A stretch of 64,000 bases of DNA from an uncultured Desulfobacter sp. (GCF_963664415.1 NZ_OY761440.1:62001-126000), one strand, 5' to 3'. Positions 35,558 through 44,486 are shown, numbered from the stretch's first letter. Made by a program: numbers and translations. Notes: generated by a model from the letters alone, not told the origin.

Positions 35558-36787
35558 ATGAGAATTCTTAATATTTTAAGCCAGATGCCTGATTTCACAG
35601 GCTCAGGAAAAACAGTCCAGGCCATTATGCGGCAATCTTGTGCCAGAGGATATGAAAATTTTCTTGTGGCGGGCATCCAGGATGATTTTAAATTAGATTC
35701 ATCTGTGCTGCCACCGGATCACACCGAGTTTGTCCGGTTTAACCATGGGGATCTCGACTTCAGGCTCCCGGGCATGAGCGATGTAATGCCTTATCCCAGC
35801 ACGGTCTTTTCCTCAATGACCAAAGAGCAAATTGGCCGGTATGAAACCGCATTCAGACAGATCCTTGAAAAAGCACGAAAAAAATTTCGTCCGGATCTGA
35901 TCCATACCCACCATCTTTGGATTGTTTCCAAAACAGCCAGACAGGTATTTCAGGACCTGCCCATGGTCACCTCCTGCCACGGCACATGCCTTCGCCAGCA
36001 CGTTTTGTGCACAGAACTTGACCTGGATATCAGCGATGCCATGGCGGATATCGACGCTATTTTATGCCTGAGCCAGCACCAAAAACAGCAGATTATAGAT
36101 ATTCACAGAATAGATCCGAAAAAACTGCATGTGGTGGGGGCTGGTTTTGAAGAAAAATTGTTCTATTGTGAACCAAAACCTGAAAAAGGTCCTGTGCAAA
36201 TTGTGTATGCAGGAAAATTAAGTCGTGCTAAAGGCGTGCCCTGGCTGCTTACTGCGTTGAAAAAGGTGACAACCCCCGATTTTTGCCTACACCTGGCAGG
36301 TGCCGGCACCGGCCGGGAAAAACAGGAATGCCTGACACTGGCGGCAGAACTGGGCAACCGGGTAAAGGTTCATGGTCCTTTGCCCCATGAAACCCTGGCC
36401 CAACTGATGCGCAAGTCCCATCTCTTTGTTTTGCCCTCGTTTTTTGAAGGCCTTCCCCTGGTGCTCATGGAAGCCCTGTCTTCGGGCTGCAGGTTATTGA
36501 CAACCGCGCTGCCGGGTACCCGGGAAATATTTGAAGAGACCCGGTCCGGCATGGTCGATCTTCTGGAACTACCGGCCCTTGAAACCGTGGATACACCGTT
36601 TCAAAAAGATATGCCGGCTTTGGATAAGGCCCTTGCTCATGCTTTAGAAATAAGCATTACAAAGGCGGATCAAAACCGGCAACCGGACCTTAGCCAAGTA
36701 AACAAATCAGTCTCTGCCTATACCTGGGAAGGCGTATTTTCCAAAATGGAAGCGATATATAAAAAAGTTTGCAGTGGTATTCTTTAG
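35558..36787 (+). CDS. Glycosyltransferase family 4
   Basis: The 409-residue GT-B protein has an N-terminal LNILSQMPDFTGSGKTVQAIM acceptor-domain start, HTHHLWIVSK near 112, VYAGKLSRAKGVPWLL near 215 and the EX7E motif in FFEGLPLVLMEALSSG (about 301-316). Donor and acceptor unknown. It lies 62 bp downstream of the c-di-GMP gene on the same strand, away from the polysaccharide locus, and its 3' end overlaps the convergent FMN dehydrogenase by 4 bp. A role in cell-envelope glycan synthesis regulated with the EAL protein is only a guess. Confidence 0.85.
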   Translation: MRILNILSQMPDFTGSGKTVQAIMRQSCARGYENFLVAGIQDDFKLDSSVLPPDHTEFVRFNHGDLDFRLPGMSDVMPYPSTVFSSMTKEQIGRYETAFRQILEKARKKFRPDLIHTHHLWIVSKTARQVFQDLPMVTSCHGTCLRQHVLCTELDLDISDAMADIDAILCLSQHQKQQIIDIHRIDPKKLHVVGAGFEEKLFYCEPKPEKGPVQIVYAGKLSRAKGVPWLLTALKKVTTPDFCLHLAGAGTGREKQECLTLAAELGNRVKVHGPLPHETLAQLMRKSHLFVLPSFFEGLPLVLMEALSSGCRLLTTALPGTREIFEETRSGMVDLLELPALETVDTPFQKDMPALDKALAHALEISITKADQNRQPDLSQVNKSVSAYTWEGVFSKMEAIYKKVCSGIL

Positions 36788-37935
36788 CACAATATGGATG
36801 TATCAATATCGGAGATGGTAGTCACCCCGGTCATAAACATGGCTTTTTTCAATATCTTGTGAATATGCGCCATGTGTAATTGAACGCCTAAGGACCCTGC
36901 ACCCACAGCAGCCCTGATCACATCCCTGCCCAAAAGTATAAAATCGGCACCTAGTGCCAGCATCTTGAGCACGTCATAGCCTGTCCTGACGCCGCCGTCT
37001 GCCGTGATGATCACCTGACCTTTAAGCTGCTTGGCAATGTCCGGGAGCACCTCTGCCGTCCCCGGGGTTGCATCCAGCACCCGGCCGCCGTGGTTTGAGA
37101 CACTGACTACCTTTGCACCGGCATCCGCACAGCTTACAGCATCCTCCACCGTCATAATTCCTTTGGCAATAAAAGGCAGAGACGTGGCCTGAACCAGCTC
37201 CTTGATATCCTTGACGCTTTTGCGGAATACCGGCTGGTGATGCCGGGCCATGATGGTGGACCCGCAACCGTCAAGATCCACACCCACAGCAGGACAGCCC
37301 AGTTCTTCAGCCGTACGGATGAATTGTTTGAGTACCTCCTGAGATCTGGGTTTAAAAATGGGAACAGCCGGCAGCCCCTCTTTTTTTATGGCACGAAGGG
37401 CCGGATTGTCCTCGGGGGTATAAAAAAAGGTATCGCCCCGCCAGGCCATGGTGCCGGCATCTCTACACCCCCGGATCGTGGCCCGGCAGAAATCTTCTTC
37501 GCTGATGGCATTTCCGTAGCGCTCGGCACCGGCTGTGGAAGCACCCATAACCGGAAAATCCAGTTTGGTGCCAAAAAATGTACAGGAGGTGTCAGGTTCG
37601 GTATGTTCCCCCACCACCTTCAATTTAAAACGCACCGACTCAAGGGCTGCAACATTTGCCCGAAAGGAGAAACCGGCACCGGCACCACCGAATCCAATGG
37701 GTTTGCCATAGGCCTCTTTCTGGCAAATTTTATCAAAATTGCCGTCACAAGCTGGGTAAGCCGCACAAAACCCTTTAAGATTTTTTCTTGCTCTGTCCCG
37801 GACCGCTTCAAGGGTTTCGGGAACTGTTTCCTTATCAAGAATAACGCGGTTGTCTGATCCGCAAACACTGCACTGTTCAGGCTGTTCTTCCTGATCCATC
37901 GTAGTAAAGCACATCGTACATTGCCAGATAGTCAT
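36784..37935 (-). CDS. FMN-dependent alpha-hydroxy-acid dehydrogenase with rubredoxin-like N-terminus
   Basis: The first 30 residues hold two CxxC pairs (CTMC, CSVC) like a rubredoxin or zinc ribbon. A Cys-rich linker (CAAYPACDGNFDKIC) follows. From about 80 on it is an FMN-dependent alpha-hydroxy-acid dehydrogenase barrel: VGVDLDGCG near 220, FIAKGIMTVEDA near 257, catalytic-region VSVSNHGGRVLD near 279 and the FMN-phosphate site TADGGVRTGYDVLKMLALGAD near 310. It would oxidise a 2-hydroxy acid (lactate or longer) to a 2-oxo acid, with the N-terminal domain perhaps passing electrons. It is 23 bp downstream of a 2-oxoacid oxidoreductase, so the two steps may be linked. Confidence 0.82.
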   Translation of the reverse strand: MTIWQCTMCFTTMDQEEQPEQCSVCGSDNRVILDKETVPETLEAVRDRARKNLKGFCAAYPACDGNFDKICQKEAYGKPIGFGGAGAGFSFRANVAALESVRFKLKVVGEHTEPDTSCTFFGTKLDFPVMGASTAGAERYGNAISEEDFCRATIRGCRDAGTMAWRGDTFFYTPEDNPALRAIKKEGLPAVPIFKPRSQEVLKQFIRTAEELGCPAVGVDLDGCGSTIMARHHQPVFRKSVKDIKELVQATSLPFIAKGIMTVEDAVSCADAGAKVVSVSNHGGRVLDATPGTAEVLPDIAKQLKGQVIITADGGVRTGYDVLKMLALGADFILLGRDVIRAAVGAGSLGVQLHMAHIHKILKKAMFMTGVTTISDIDTSILC

Positions 37936-37958
37936 ATCAGATGATCACTCCTGTTTCA

Positions 37959-38816
37959 CTAAAGGTTTTTAAAAAGCGTTTCTACCATCAGCTTGCTGTC
38001 ATAATCATGTGCGGCAAGGGCACTTGCCTTAAGATTAGGAACCCGTTCGTGGAATGGCGTGCCGGGCACCTCATACAACACGCCTAAAGGCAGGCTGTTT
38101 TCCCACTCCTGGGCCAGCGTCAATGCCTTCCCAAGATCCTGGGGATCATGATCCGTATCTTCAAGCTTATATGCCCGCTCTTTATACCAGCTCAACGTGT
38201 TTATTTTATTAAAAGAGACACATGGCTGCAGAATATCCACCAAAGCAAAGCCTTTGTAATTCATGGCTTTGACAATCAAGTCCGTCAAATGTTCAGGCTC
38301 ACCGGACAAGCCTCTTGCCACAAATCCCGTACCGGCTGCCAGGGCAATGGCCAGGGCGGAAAATTGTGATGAGGAGGTGCCGGTGGTCTGCATTTTTGTA
38401 ACCATTCCCAGACTTGATGTGGGAGACGCCTGCCCCTTAGTCAGCCCGTAAATCTGGTTGTTGTGCACTAGAAGCGTCATATCCAAATTTCGCCTGATGG
38501 CCGCAAGAAAATGATTGCCGCCTTCCCCATAACAGTCACCGTCCCCGCAGTTTACCACCACCGTCAGGTCGTTATTGGCAATCTTTGTCCCGGTTGCAAG
38601 GGGAAGCGCCCTGCCGTGAAGCCCATGGAACATGCTGCATTTAAGAAAGTGAGGTGTTTTCCCGGCCTGACCGATACCCGAAATCAACGTAAGCTTTTCA
38701 GGCGGAATCTGCTGCTGGGCAAAGGCATTTTTCATGGCGGCAAGAATCTGGAAGTTACCACATCCGGGGCACCATTTGTTTTCGTAATTACAGTCGAAAT
38801 CTTTTGAAGTAACCAT
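37959..38816 (-). CDS. 2-oxoacid:acceptor oxidoreductase, beta (TPP-binding) subunit
   Basis: This 285-residue TPP-binding subunit has WCPGCGNFQILAAM near 17 and the TPP/Mg motif NCGDGDCYGEGGNHFLAA near 91-108, typical of the KorB/PorB family. It decarboxylates a 2-oxo acid and, with the alpha subunit, makes acyl-CoA and reduces ferredoxin or another acceptor. Substrate could be 2-oxoglutarate, pyruvate or branched oxo acids. Start and stop overlap the alpha gene by 1 bp. The alpha/beta organisation with no separate delta (ferredoxin) subunit resembles 2-oxoglutarate:ferredoxin oxidoreductases. Confidence 0.87.
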   Translation of the reverse strand: MVTSKDFDCNYENKWCPGCGNFQILAAMKNAFAQQQIPPEKLTLISGIGQAGKTPHFLKCSMFHGLHGRALPLATGTKIANNDLTVVVNCGDGDCYGEGGNHFLAAIRRNLDMTLLVHNNQIYGLTKGQASPTSSLGMVTKMQTTGTSSSQFSALAIALAAGTGFVARGLSGEPEHLTDLIVKAMNYKGFALVDILQPCVSFNKINTLSWYKERAYKLEDTDHDPQDLGKALTLAQEWENSLPLGVLYEVPGTPFHERVPNLKASALAAHDYDSKLMVETLFKNL

Positions 38817-40516
38817 TATTTCACCATCTCCTTTACCTTTTGAACAATATAGTCCGGGAAAAAAGGTCTGCCGTCAATTTTAAGAATAGAACCAAAGGCA
38901 GAGACCCCTGCCTCCTGGGCAAGCAGGAGACCCAGCTGACCGGATGTATTTTGTTCTACCATGATCAGCTGCTTGCCGGCCAACGCATCCTTGACGGCCT
39001 GAGTGTCCATGGGCCAGATATCTTTGAACACAGCCGCCCCGACCTCTACACCCTCGGCCTTGAGCCGTTCAACCGCTTCCAGAATGTTTCCTTTTGTTGA
39101 ACCCCACCCCACCAGAAGAATTTGCGCTGTCGGGTTCTCTATAAGCGGGGGCGACATCTCTTTAATCATGTTCGGCAGCTTTGCCGCACGCTTTTTGGTC
39201 ATGGCAATCTTATTTGCGGCATTTTCACTGATGTGTCCTTCGGGGTCATGTTCATTGCCTGTGACCCGGACAAGGCCCGGCCCAGAACTTGGCAGTCGTT
39301 GCGGAGAGACGCCGTCCTGGGTCACTTTATACCGTAAATATGGATTTTCATCATCACCGGAGTTATTCTGCTCATAAAATCGTTCAATTTGAGAATCCAC
39401 CGTAAGTGTATTGACCTCTGTCATCCTGAAATCAGCCAGAAACTGATCAAGAAGTACAATAGCCGGAACCTGATACTTTTCTGCCAGATGAAACGCCTTT
39501 TTCATGGTCTCAAAGGTTTCAACCGGTGTGCCCGGTGCAAAAACAAATCTTGGGAACTCATCCTGGGAGGCGTGGATGGAAAAAAGCAGATCCGCCTGAC
39601 CGGTTCGGGTGGGAAGGCCTGTGGCAGGTCCGGGACGCTGGGCATTGAGAATCACCAGCGGGGTTTCCGTCATTGCGGCAAGCCCCAACCCTTCTGTCAT
39701 GAGACAAAAGCCGCCGCCCGACGTTGCCGTCATGGCGCGGACACCGGCAAAGGATGCGCCAATGGCCATGACCACGGCGGCAATCTCATCTTCCGCCTGC
39801 TCGACAACAACGGGCAGTTTGTCGGCATAGGAAACCACATTGGTGAGTACACCTGTGGCCGGACTCATGGGGTAAAATGGAAAAAACCGGCAATCCGCAG
39901 CCAACGCACCCAAGGCGGCGGCCTTGGCGCCGCTGAGAATGACGTTTTTAATCTCTTTGGCCTCCCAAGTGAACCCCGTGGCCAGGCTTAAGTCTTTGGC
40001 GGCATCAAATCCTTTCTGGGCTGCCGCCATATTCAGCGCCACGATTTTCTCACCTTTGGCGGCAAACCGCTTTTTCAAAAGATCAGATAGCAGGCTGAAC
40101 GGCGTACCGAGTATGGAAAGGACAGCCCCTGCGGCCACTGTATTGGCCGTAATTTTCCCCCCTGCCTCTTGTGCCAATTTCATCAAGGGGATGTCAAAAC
40201 GTGTCTTGCTTTGTGTTTCGGATTTATCAGCATTCACAATGGCAATGCCGTCAGGGCGCAGCTGGTCTTTATGCAACGCATAGGCATCTTTATCAATGCA
40301 GACAAGGATATCAATCCTGTTGCCGGGGGCGGCAACCTCCTTATCACTGATTCGCAGCAGGTTAAAATTGTGTCCGCCCCGGACTCTTGATTCAAAGTCA
40401 TCCACAGAGAAGGTAAACAAACCACTGTGGTGACACACTTCGGAGAGCAGATCACCAATGGTTTGTATGCCCTGCCCTGCAGCGCCCGCAATTTTTAGTG
40501 TAACATCGGTTTTCAT
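38816..40516 (-). CDS. 2-oxoacid:acceptor oxidoreductase, alpha subunit (gamma-alpha fusion)
   Basis: This 566-residue fusion has an N-terminal gamma domain (about 1-180; IAGAAGQGIQTIGDLLSEV, SRVRGGHNFNLLRIS) and a C-terminal alpha domain with FFPFYPMSPATGVLTNV, AVVMAIGASFAGVRAMTATSGGG (the core TATSGGGF lies near 261) and LVGWGSTKGNILEAV near 463. It binds CoA and the substrate end of the reaction with the TPP subunit. Gamma-alpha fusions are typical of KorA-type enzymes. It is the promoter-proximal gene of a three-gene operon ending with the FMN-dependent hydroxy-acid dehydrogenase. Confidence 0.88.
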   Translation of the reverse strand: MKTDVTLKIAGAAGQGIQTIGDLLSEVCHHSGLFTFSVDDFESRVRGGHNFNLLRISDKEVAAPGNRIDILVCIDKDAYALHKDQLRPDGIAIVNADKSETQSKTRFDIPLMKLAQEAGGKITANTVAAGAVLSILGTPFSLLSDLLKKRFAAKGEKIVALNMAAAQKGFDAAKDLSLATGFTWEAKEIKNVILSGAKAAALGALAADCRFFPFYPMSPATGVLTNVVSYADKLPVVVEQAEDEIAAVVMAIGASFAGVRAMTATSGGGFCLMTEGLGLAAMTETPLVILNAQRPGPATGLPTRTGQADLLFSIHASQDEFPRFVFAPGTPVETFETMKKAFHLAEKYQVPAIVLLDQFLADFRMTEVNTLTVDSQIERFYEQNNSGDDENPYLRYKVTQDGVSPQRLPSSGPGLVRVTGNEHDPEGHISENAANKIAMTKKRAAKLPNMIKEMSPPLIENPTAQILLVGWGSTKGNILEAVERLKAEGVEVGAAVFKDIWPMDTQAVKDALAGKQLIMVEQNTSGQLGLLLAQEAGVSAFGSILKIDGRPFFPDYIVQKVKEMVK

Positions 40517-40785
40517 GGATGCCCCTATCGTTAATTTTGAGTAAATGAAAATAAAAGGCCACGTTTTTTGAGGATAAAATGTTGAAAAAAAACGTCAAGC
40601 AAAGCCTGCCGGCCTGAATCCAAAATTTGTCACATACAGATGAATATGATGTCGATAAAAAGAAAAGTCAATCCTTTGTCCTGTATCACTCTTTAGATAA
40701 AACCGTTTGACCATCTGATTGACAAGTGCCGTTATGGATCTAATTTGTCATACAATTTAAACTTTTATCAAAGGAGACAAAAAGA

Positions 40786-41352
40786 ATGAATATACTGCTA
40801 CTACAGGGAGGTGCCAAAAAAAACGGCAACACAGCAAAGGTGCTTGAATGGGTTCAAAAAGAACTGATCCGCCTTGGTCATGATGTGGAAACCGTATACC
40901 TGCATTCAAAAAACCTGAAAGGCTGCATGGGGTGTGCAAAATGCAAACAGACAATGGATGCCCCGGGCTGTATTCAAAAGGATGATATGCCTGAAATCAT
41001 AGAAAAAGTAGTTAAGGCCCAGGCCGTTGTCTTTTCCTCCCCCTTATATTTCTGGGGTGTAAACGCCCAGCTTAAATCGGTCATCGATCGGACCTACTGC
41101 CTGTACACCACTGCTCCGGAGCACATCTCCCTTGTGGAAGGGCAGCGCCAGGGGCTTTTAATGACAGGCGGCGGACCATTTGAAAATAATGCGGCTGAAG
41201 CATTCACCGCATTTGGCAGGATGCAGAAATACCACAAATCAGTTAACGCCGCAGAATTGTTTGTGGGCGGATGCTCAACCCCGGATCAACTGGACGAGGG
41301 TGTCAAAGACCAGGCATGCGAGTTTGCCCGAAAACTTGCAGGTCACATATAG
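40786..41352 (+). CDS. Iron-sulfur flavoprotein, flavodoxin fold
   Basis: The 188 residues form a flavodoxin-like NADPH-dependent FMN reductase fold: the FMN phosphate loop GGAKKNGNTAKVLEWV (about 8-23) and SSPLYFWGVNAQLKSVIDRT near 86-105. The compact cluster GCMGCAKCKQTMDAPGC (about 47-63) supplies Cys ligands like those of archaeal and bacterial iron-sulfur flavoproteins (Isf). Probably it moves electrons or reduces quinone-like or oxygen species. It has a strong AAAGGAG site 11 nt before the ATG. It is divergent from the oxidoreductase operon; the 269-bp gap should hold both promoters. Confidence 0.85.
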   Translation: MNILLLQGGAKKNGNTAKVLEWVQKELIRLGHDVETVYLHSKNLKGCMGCAKCKQTMDAPGCIQKDDMPEIIEKVVKAQAVVFSSPLYFWGVNAQLKSVIDRTYCLYTTAPEHISLVEGQRQGLLMTGGGPFENNAAEAFTAFGRMQKYHKSVNAAELFVGGCSTPDQLDEGVKDQACEFARKLAGHI

Positions 41353-41369
41353 CCTTATTTAAGATAAAA

Positions 41370-41421
41370 ACCACGAAGTTCACGAAGATGATAGCGAGCA
41401 AAACTTCGTGAGCTTCGTGGT
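41370..41421. terminator. Long hairpin between convergent genes, probable bidirectional terminator
   Basis: Arms accacgaagttcacgaag (41370-41387) and its near-complement (41404-41421) form an 18-bp stem with a single G-T wobble and a 16-nt loop. It is flanked by A and T-rich bases. It sits in the 103-bp gap between two convergent genes, so it suits both. Cacgaag motifs recur as dispersed short repeats in many bacteria. Confidence 0.6.
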
Positions 41422-41455
41422 AAAAATAATCAATGTTTAACCTCGTGACTTCTGT

Positions 41456-41929
41456 TCAAGCTGAACTTGAGGGACGATCATTTTCAGCAAGACTTTTATT
41501 TTTATACCGACCATCTTCGGTCACATCCACCCCAAACCATTGGGGCGGAACAAAGGCCCTGGCTTGAGTCTCATCATCAAACTCCACTTCGCACAACAAA
41601 AGGCCTGAGAGCGAACCTGAAAATTCATCAATTTCAGCAGTAAGCCCGTTTTCAAGAATGGCTTTGGAGCGTTGCTTTTCTACCCGGCGATCCTGGGTCA
41701 ACGGCCATAGATGATTGAAATCAGCTTCATCAATTTTGATCTCCGCCTCTTCCCTCACAAGGCCCTGCCCCCGTTTAAAGGTCATAAAAAATGCATCGCC
41801 TTTCTGGCGAAGTCTGATCTCAACAGAATCCCGGGATTTGGAAATATAACCCTGGCGGATACATGTGGTGGACTGCAAAGTAATATCCGGCATTGTTGTC
41901 AGCAGGAACTTTCGTTCTATCTCTTTCAT
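41456..41929 (-). CDS. CYTH-domain (triphosphate tunnel metalloenzyme) protein
   Basis: The 157-residue protein has the defining CYTH motif EIERKFLL at residues 3-10 (ExExK) and charged strands (VEIRLRQKG, MTFKRGQG, AEIDEF, CEVEF) that line the tunnel binding a triphosphate and metals. Relatives hydrolyse tripolyphosphate, inorganic polyphosphate ends, thiamine triphosphate or make cAMP. The start at 41929 follows AAGGAAA and begins directly with the motif; an in-frame start at 41965 would overlap parA. It is the last gene of the RHH-CHAD-ParA operon, 14 bp after parA. Confidence 0.87.
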   Translation of the reverse strand: MKEIERKFLLTTMPDITLQSTTCIRQGYISKSRDSVEIRLRQKGDAFFMTFKRGQGLVREEAEIKIDEADFNHLWPLTQDRRVEKQRSKAILENGLTAEIDEFSGSLSGLLLCEVEFDDETQARAFVPPQWFGVDVTEDGRYKNKSLAENDRPSSSA

Positions 41930-41943
41930 TATATACTGTTTCC

Positions 41944-42678
41944 TTAACTCTGAACTTCCTGCCACAATTGAGAATAGGCGGCCACGGCCTCTTCTTTGCC
42001 GGCATAGGAGAGCGCCGGTGCCCTGTGAACCCCCATGCGCTCGATATGGGTTGAAAAAGGTATCCAGGCGTTCATCACCTGTGCATGTCCGGCCCGGATC
42101 TCTTCCATGGTCTCAACGTGCAGGGATTTACTTTGCTGGACCATGGAAAAAAACGGAAAAATCTTGGATGACTTATAGCCCTGCTTTTTAAAAAACGCAT
42201 ACAGTTGTTCAAGGGTTCTCTGGGATAATGTGGTGGGAATCACCGGCACCACAATACGGTCCGCTATCTTGAATACATTCTCTGAAAGCAGTGAAATATT
42301 GGGAGGACAGTCCAAAAGGACAACATCATATTCACCATCCACCGGTTTTAAGGCCTTGTTCAGCCGGGAGCGGCTCTTTTTCATCCGGGACAAAAAAATA
42401 TCAAAATCCCTGAAACTCATATTGGCCGGCAAGAGATCCAGATTCTCGAAATCACTTTCTCTGATGGCCTCGGCAAATTTCTTCGTATCTTCAAAAAAGG
42501 TATTATTTTTCAGTTTTTTGGACGGCTTCACACGAAAATAAAAGCCAGAAGCGCCCTGGGGATCAAGGTCGCACAAAAGTGTCCGGTTGCCGCTTAATGC
42601 ACTGGCATATGCCAGGTTGACCGAGGCAGCAGTTTTTCCCACACCGCCTTTGTTGGAATAACAGGCAATAAGTTTCAT
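41944..42678 (-). CDS. ParA-family partitioning ATPase
   Basis: The 244-residue ATPase has the deviant Walker A KGGVGKTAAS (about 10-19), Walker A' LLCDLDPQGAS near 35-45 and Walker B DVVLLDCPP near 115-123. It lacks an N-terminal HTH, so it is of the short ParA/Soj type that binds DNA non-specifically and positions cargo on the nucleoid. There is no ParB gene and no parS-like repeat nearby, so it is not an obvious chromosome or plasmid partition system. Its partners by position are a CHAD protein, an RHH protein and a CYTH enzyme, with 17-bp and 14-bp gaps. A role in positioning polyphosphate granules is inferred. Confidence 0.9.
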   Translation of the reverse strand: MKLIACYSNKGGVGKTAASVNLAYASALSGNRTLLCDLDPQGASGFYFRVKPSKKLKNNTFFEDTKKFAEAIRESDFENLDLLPANMSFRDFDIFLSRMKKSRSRLNKALKPVDGEYDVVLLDCPPNISLLSENVFKIADRIVVPVIPTTLSQRTLEQLYAFFKKQGYKSSKIFPFFSMVQQSKSLHVETMEEIRAGHAQVMNAWIPFSTHIERMGVHRAPALSYAGKEEAVAAYSQLWQEVQS

Positions 42679-42695
42679 AAATCTTTATCTCCTTA

Positions 42696-44249
42696 TCAAT
42701 CAACCTGGGTGTTGGCTTGTTTGGTCGTTGTATTTTTTAAATCAAACAGGGTATTAAAAGCGCCCTGTATCGCAGGACTGTAAAACCGGGACAGATTTTC
42801 AATAATCATCCGCCGCTCTGCCAGCTGTTTGCGATAAAGCATGGCCGTCAACGCCCCTATGCTTTCAGCCAAAGCCTTGGCATTGGACCCGGTACCCGGA
42901 TAACGCTCAAGACACTGAGCCAGTGTAGCCTGCTGGACGGACTGATCGTTAAAGCTGCCTAAATGTTCCTGAAGTCCTTTGAGGGTCTTGAGCAATCCTT
43001 TTACCTGTTTATCGTCAAATAAAGGCTGGGCCGATTCAATCAGGTACCGCAACTTTTTGCACTGGATACGCAGCTCATGAATAGTCTCATCCGGGGTCTT
43101 TTCGGTAATATTTTTGGCAAGCTTGCACACCTTCTTATATCGTTTCAGAACAAGGTCTGCGGCGAAGAGTTTGGATGGTGCATCGGCCTTTGGGCCTTTG
43201 GGCAGGGCTTTGGGATTCTCAAATAATTTCTGAATGGATTTTATCTGTTTTTTGTATTCCTTGGATTTAAGCATGGCCTTCACCTTTCCAAAGGCCTCAT
43301 CCCTATCCTGCTGCAACAGTTCAAAAAGCACTTCAAGGCCCGAATATGCCTGGGGGGGAACCAGGGCAAAATAATCGTCTTTGGATAACAGGTAAACATC
43401 CCGGTCCCGCATCATGTTGGTATCCTGCATGATCTCTTTGAAATCCAGCTTCAATTGATCAAGGGTTTCTGTGGCCACTACGCCTTTAAACAGAGTAAGC
43501 ACGGATCGTACCTTGCGCAGACTGACCCGCCACTGGTGGAGAAACTCGGTGTCCAGATCATCAATGAGTCCGGGTTCATTGCGGCGTGTAACCTGCAAAA
43601 AAGTCTGGACTATCGTACAAAGGCTCTGCCGGGCAGGGGCCGTTTCAGACAGTTGAATAACCGGCTTGGATGTATAATCTGAAATCCGAAGCTTAAGCGC
43701 TTGTGCCGGAAGCCCAGGTTTTTCCATATTTTTCAAAATGTCGCAGATCAGGGTATGGCTGTCGTTGTAACCGCGCATGGGACGGGTCCGAAGCCAAGTC
43801 CAGATAAACTTTCCACGGCTCAAAGAGACCGATTCAATGCGACAGCAAGTTTTTTGCTCGTCATCCAGAAGAGATAAGGTGTCCTGGATGATAGTCACCT
43901 GCCCTACAGGTGTAAAGGCCCGCAAGGCAGACAGATCTAAAAGCAGATCCCGCACAGGGCCCTGGGGAAGCTCCCGGGCAAACTGCCATTTTGATTCCGG
44001 TGCAGTCTGTACCGTTACATCACCCGACCAACCGATCCTGGTCAGATTGGATACCGTCTGGATCAAAAGCGCATCCGAATTATAAACCGCAGCATCAAAG
44101 GTATCAAGAACAATCCCTTCTTCATCCTTATCCGGGGAATCACATGCAGTGCCTGCCAGGGTCATATTTGCATCTTTGAGTATGGCATTTATCTTATTGA
44201 CATTGATAGCGGCCGACAGCATAAACGTTTGCGAGGCAGGAAGATTCAT
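42696..44249 (-). CDS. CHAD-domain protein with degenerate CYTH-like N-terminus
   Basis: This 517-residue protein has an N-terminal beta-rich region (about 40-220) containing VLDTFDAAVYNSDALLI, which resembles the inner strands of a CYTH domain but without its ExExK. The CHAD domain covers about 230-500, with paired helical motifs LHQWRVSLRKVRSVLTLF near 239-256 and IHELRIQCKKLRYLIESA near 394-411. CHAD proteins bind polyphosphate through conserved His, Arg and Lys and localise to polyphosphate granules. Its ATG overlaps the RHH stop (TAATG). It is followed by parA after 17 bp. Many Lys/Arg throughout suit an anionic ligand. Confidence 0.88.
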   Translation of the reverse strand: MNLPASQTFMLSAAINVNKINAILKDANMTLAGTACDSPDKDEEGIVLDTFDAAVYNSDALLIQTVSNLTRIGWSGDVTVQTAPESKWQFARELPQGPVRDLLLDLSALRAFTPVGQVTIIQDTLSLLDDEQKTCCRIESVSLSRGKFIWTWLRTRPMRGYNDSHTLICDILKNMEKPGLPAQALKLRISDYTSKPVIQLSETAPARQSLCTIVQTFLQVTRRNEPGLIDDLDTEFLHQWRVSLRKVRSVLTLFKGVVATETLDQLKLDFKEIMQDTNMMRDRDVYLLSKDDYFALVPPQAYSGLEVLFELLQQDRDEAFGKVKAMLKSKEYKKQIKSIQKLFENPKALPKGPKADAPSKLFAADLVLKRYKKVCKLAKNITEKTPDETIHELRIQCKKLRYLIESAQPLFDDKQVKGLLKTLKGLQEHLGSFNDQSVQQATLAQCLERYPGTGSNAKALAESIGALTAMLYRKQLAERRMIIENLSRFYSPAIQGAFNTLFDLKNTTTKQANTQVD

Positions 44250-44407
44250 TATTTTGATTTTTCCTTGTTCTTTTCAATGTATTCATGGATCAGGTTCTCT
44301 ATAATGGCCTGGACACTGGTCTCTTTTTCGATGGCCAGAATTTTAAGCGCCTTGAGCACTTTCTTCTCCAACCTTAGGGAAGTATTCACCTTTTTGGTTT
44401 TTACCAT
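44249..44407 (-). CDS. Small ribbon-helix-helix (CopG/ParG-like) protein
   Basis: This is a 52-residue protein below usual gene-finder size. The sequence KKVNTSLRLEKKVLKALKIL (residues 5-24) gives a basic N-terminal tail, a beta strand and helix A; EKETSVQAIIENLIHEYIEK (27-46) gives helix B, the CopG/Arc RHH pattern. AAGGA lies 7 nt before the ATG. RHH proteins dimerise and bind palindromic operators; in type Ib partition systems ParG-like RHH proteins stimulate ParA by a flexible basic tail. It is first in the operon and faces a 14-bp palindrome. It could regulate the operon, activate the ParA, or both. Confidence 0.75.
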   Translation of the reverse strand: MVKTKKVNTSLRLEKKVLKALKILAIEKETSVQAIIENLIHEYIEKNKEKSK

Positions 44408-44444
44408 GTTAGATCCTTGTTAATCTTTGTTTCAAACCTTGATA

Positions 44445-44458
44445 TAATGACGTCATTA
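44445..44458. promoter_or_regulatory. 14-bp perfect palindrome, candidate RHH operator
   Basis: TAATGACGTCATTA is fully self-complementary and lies in the short region between the divergent RHH gene (start 44407) and Ppx/GppA gene (start 44487). Its position suggests control of both promoters, most simply by the RHH protein encoded next to it. Confidence 0.5.
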
Positions 44459-44486
44459 AATTAAGATGTCAACTATTATGGATTCA

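Noticed and set aside
37237..37857. Long 206-codon plus-strand frame inside the FMN dehydrogenase region
   Set aside because: It is antisense to a well-supported gene with intact FMN-binding motifs; its length comes from codon bias of the real gene.
39389..39991. 200-codon plus-strand frame opposite the 2-oxoacid oxidoreductase alpha gene
   Set aside because: Antisense shadow with unnatural composition; the real gene has clear domains.
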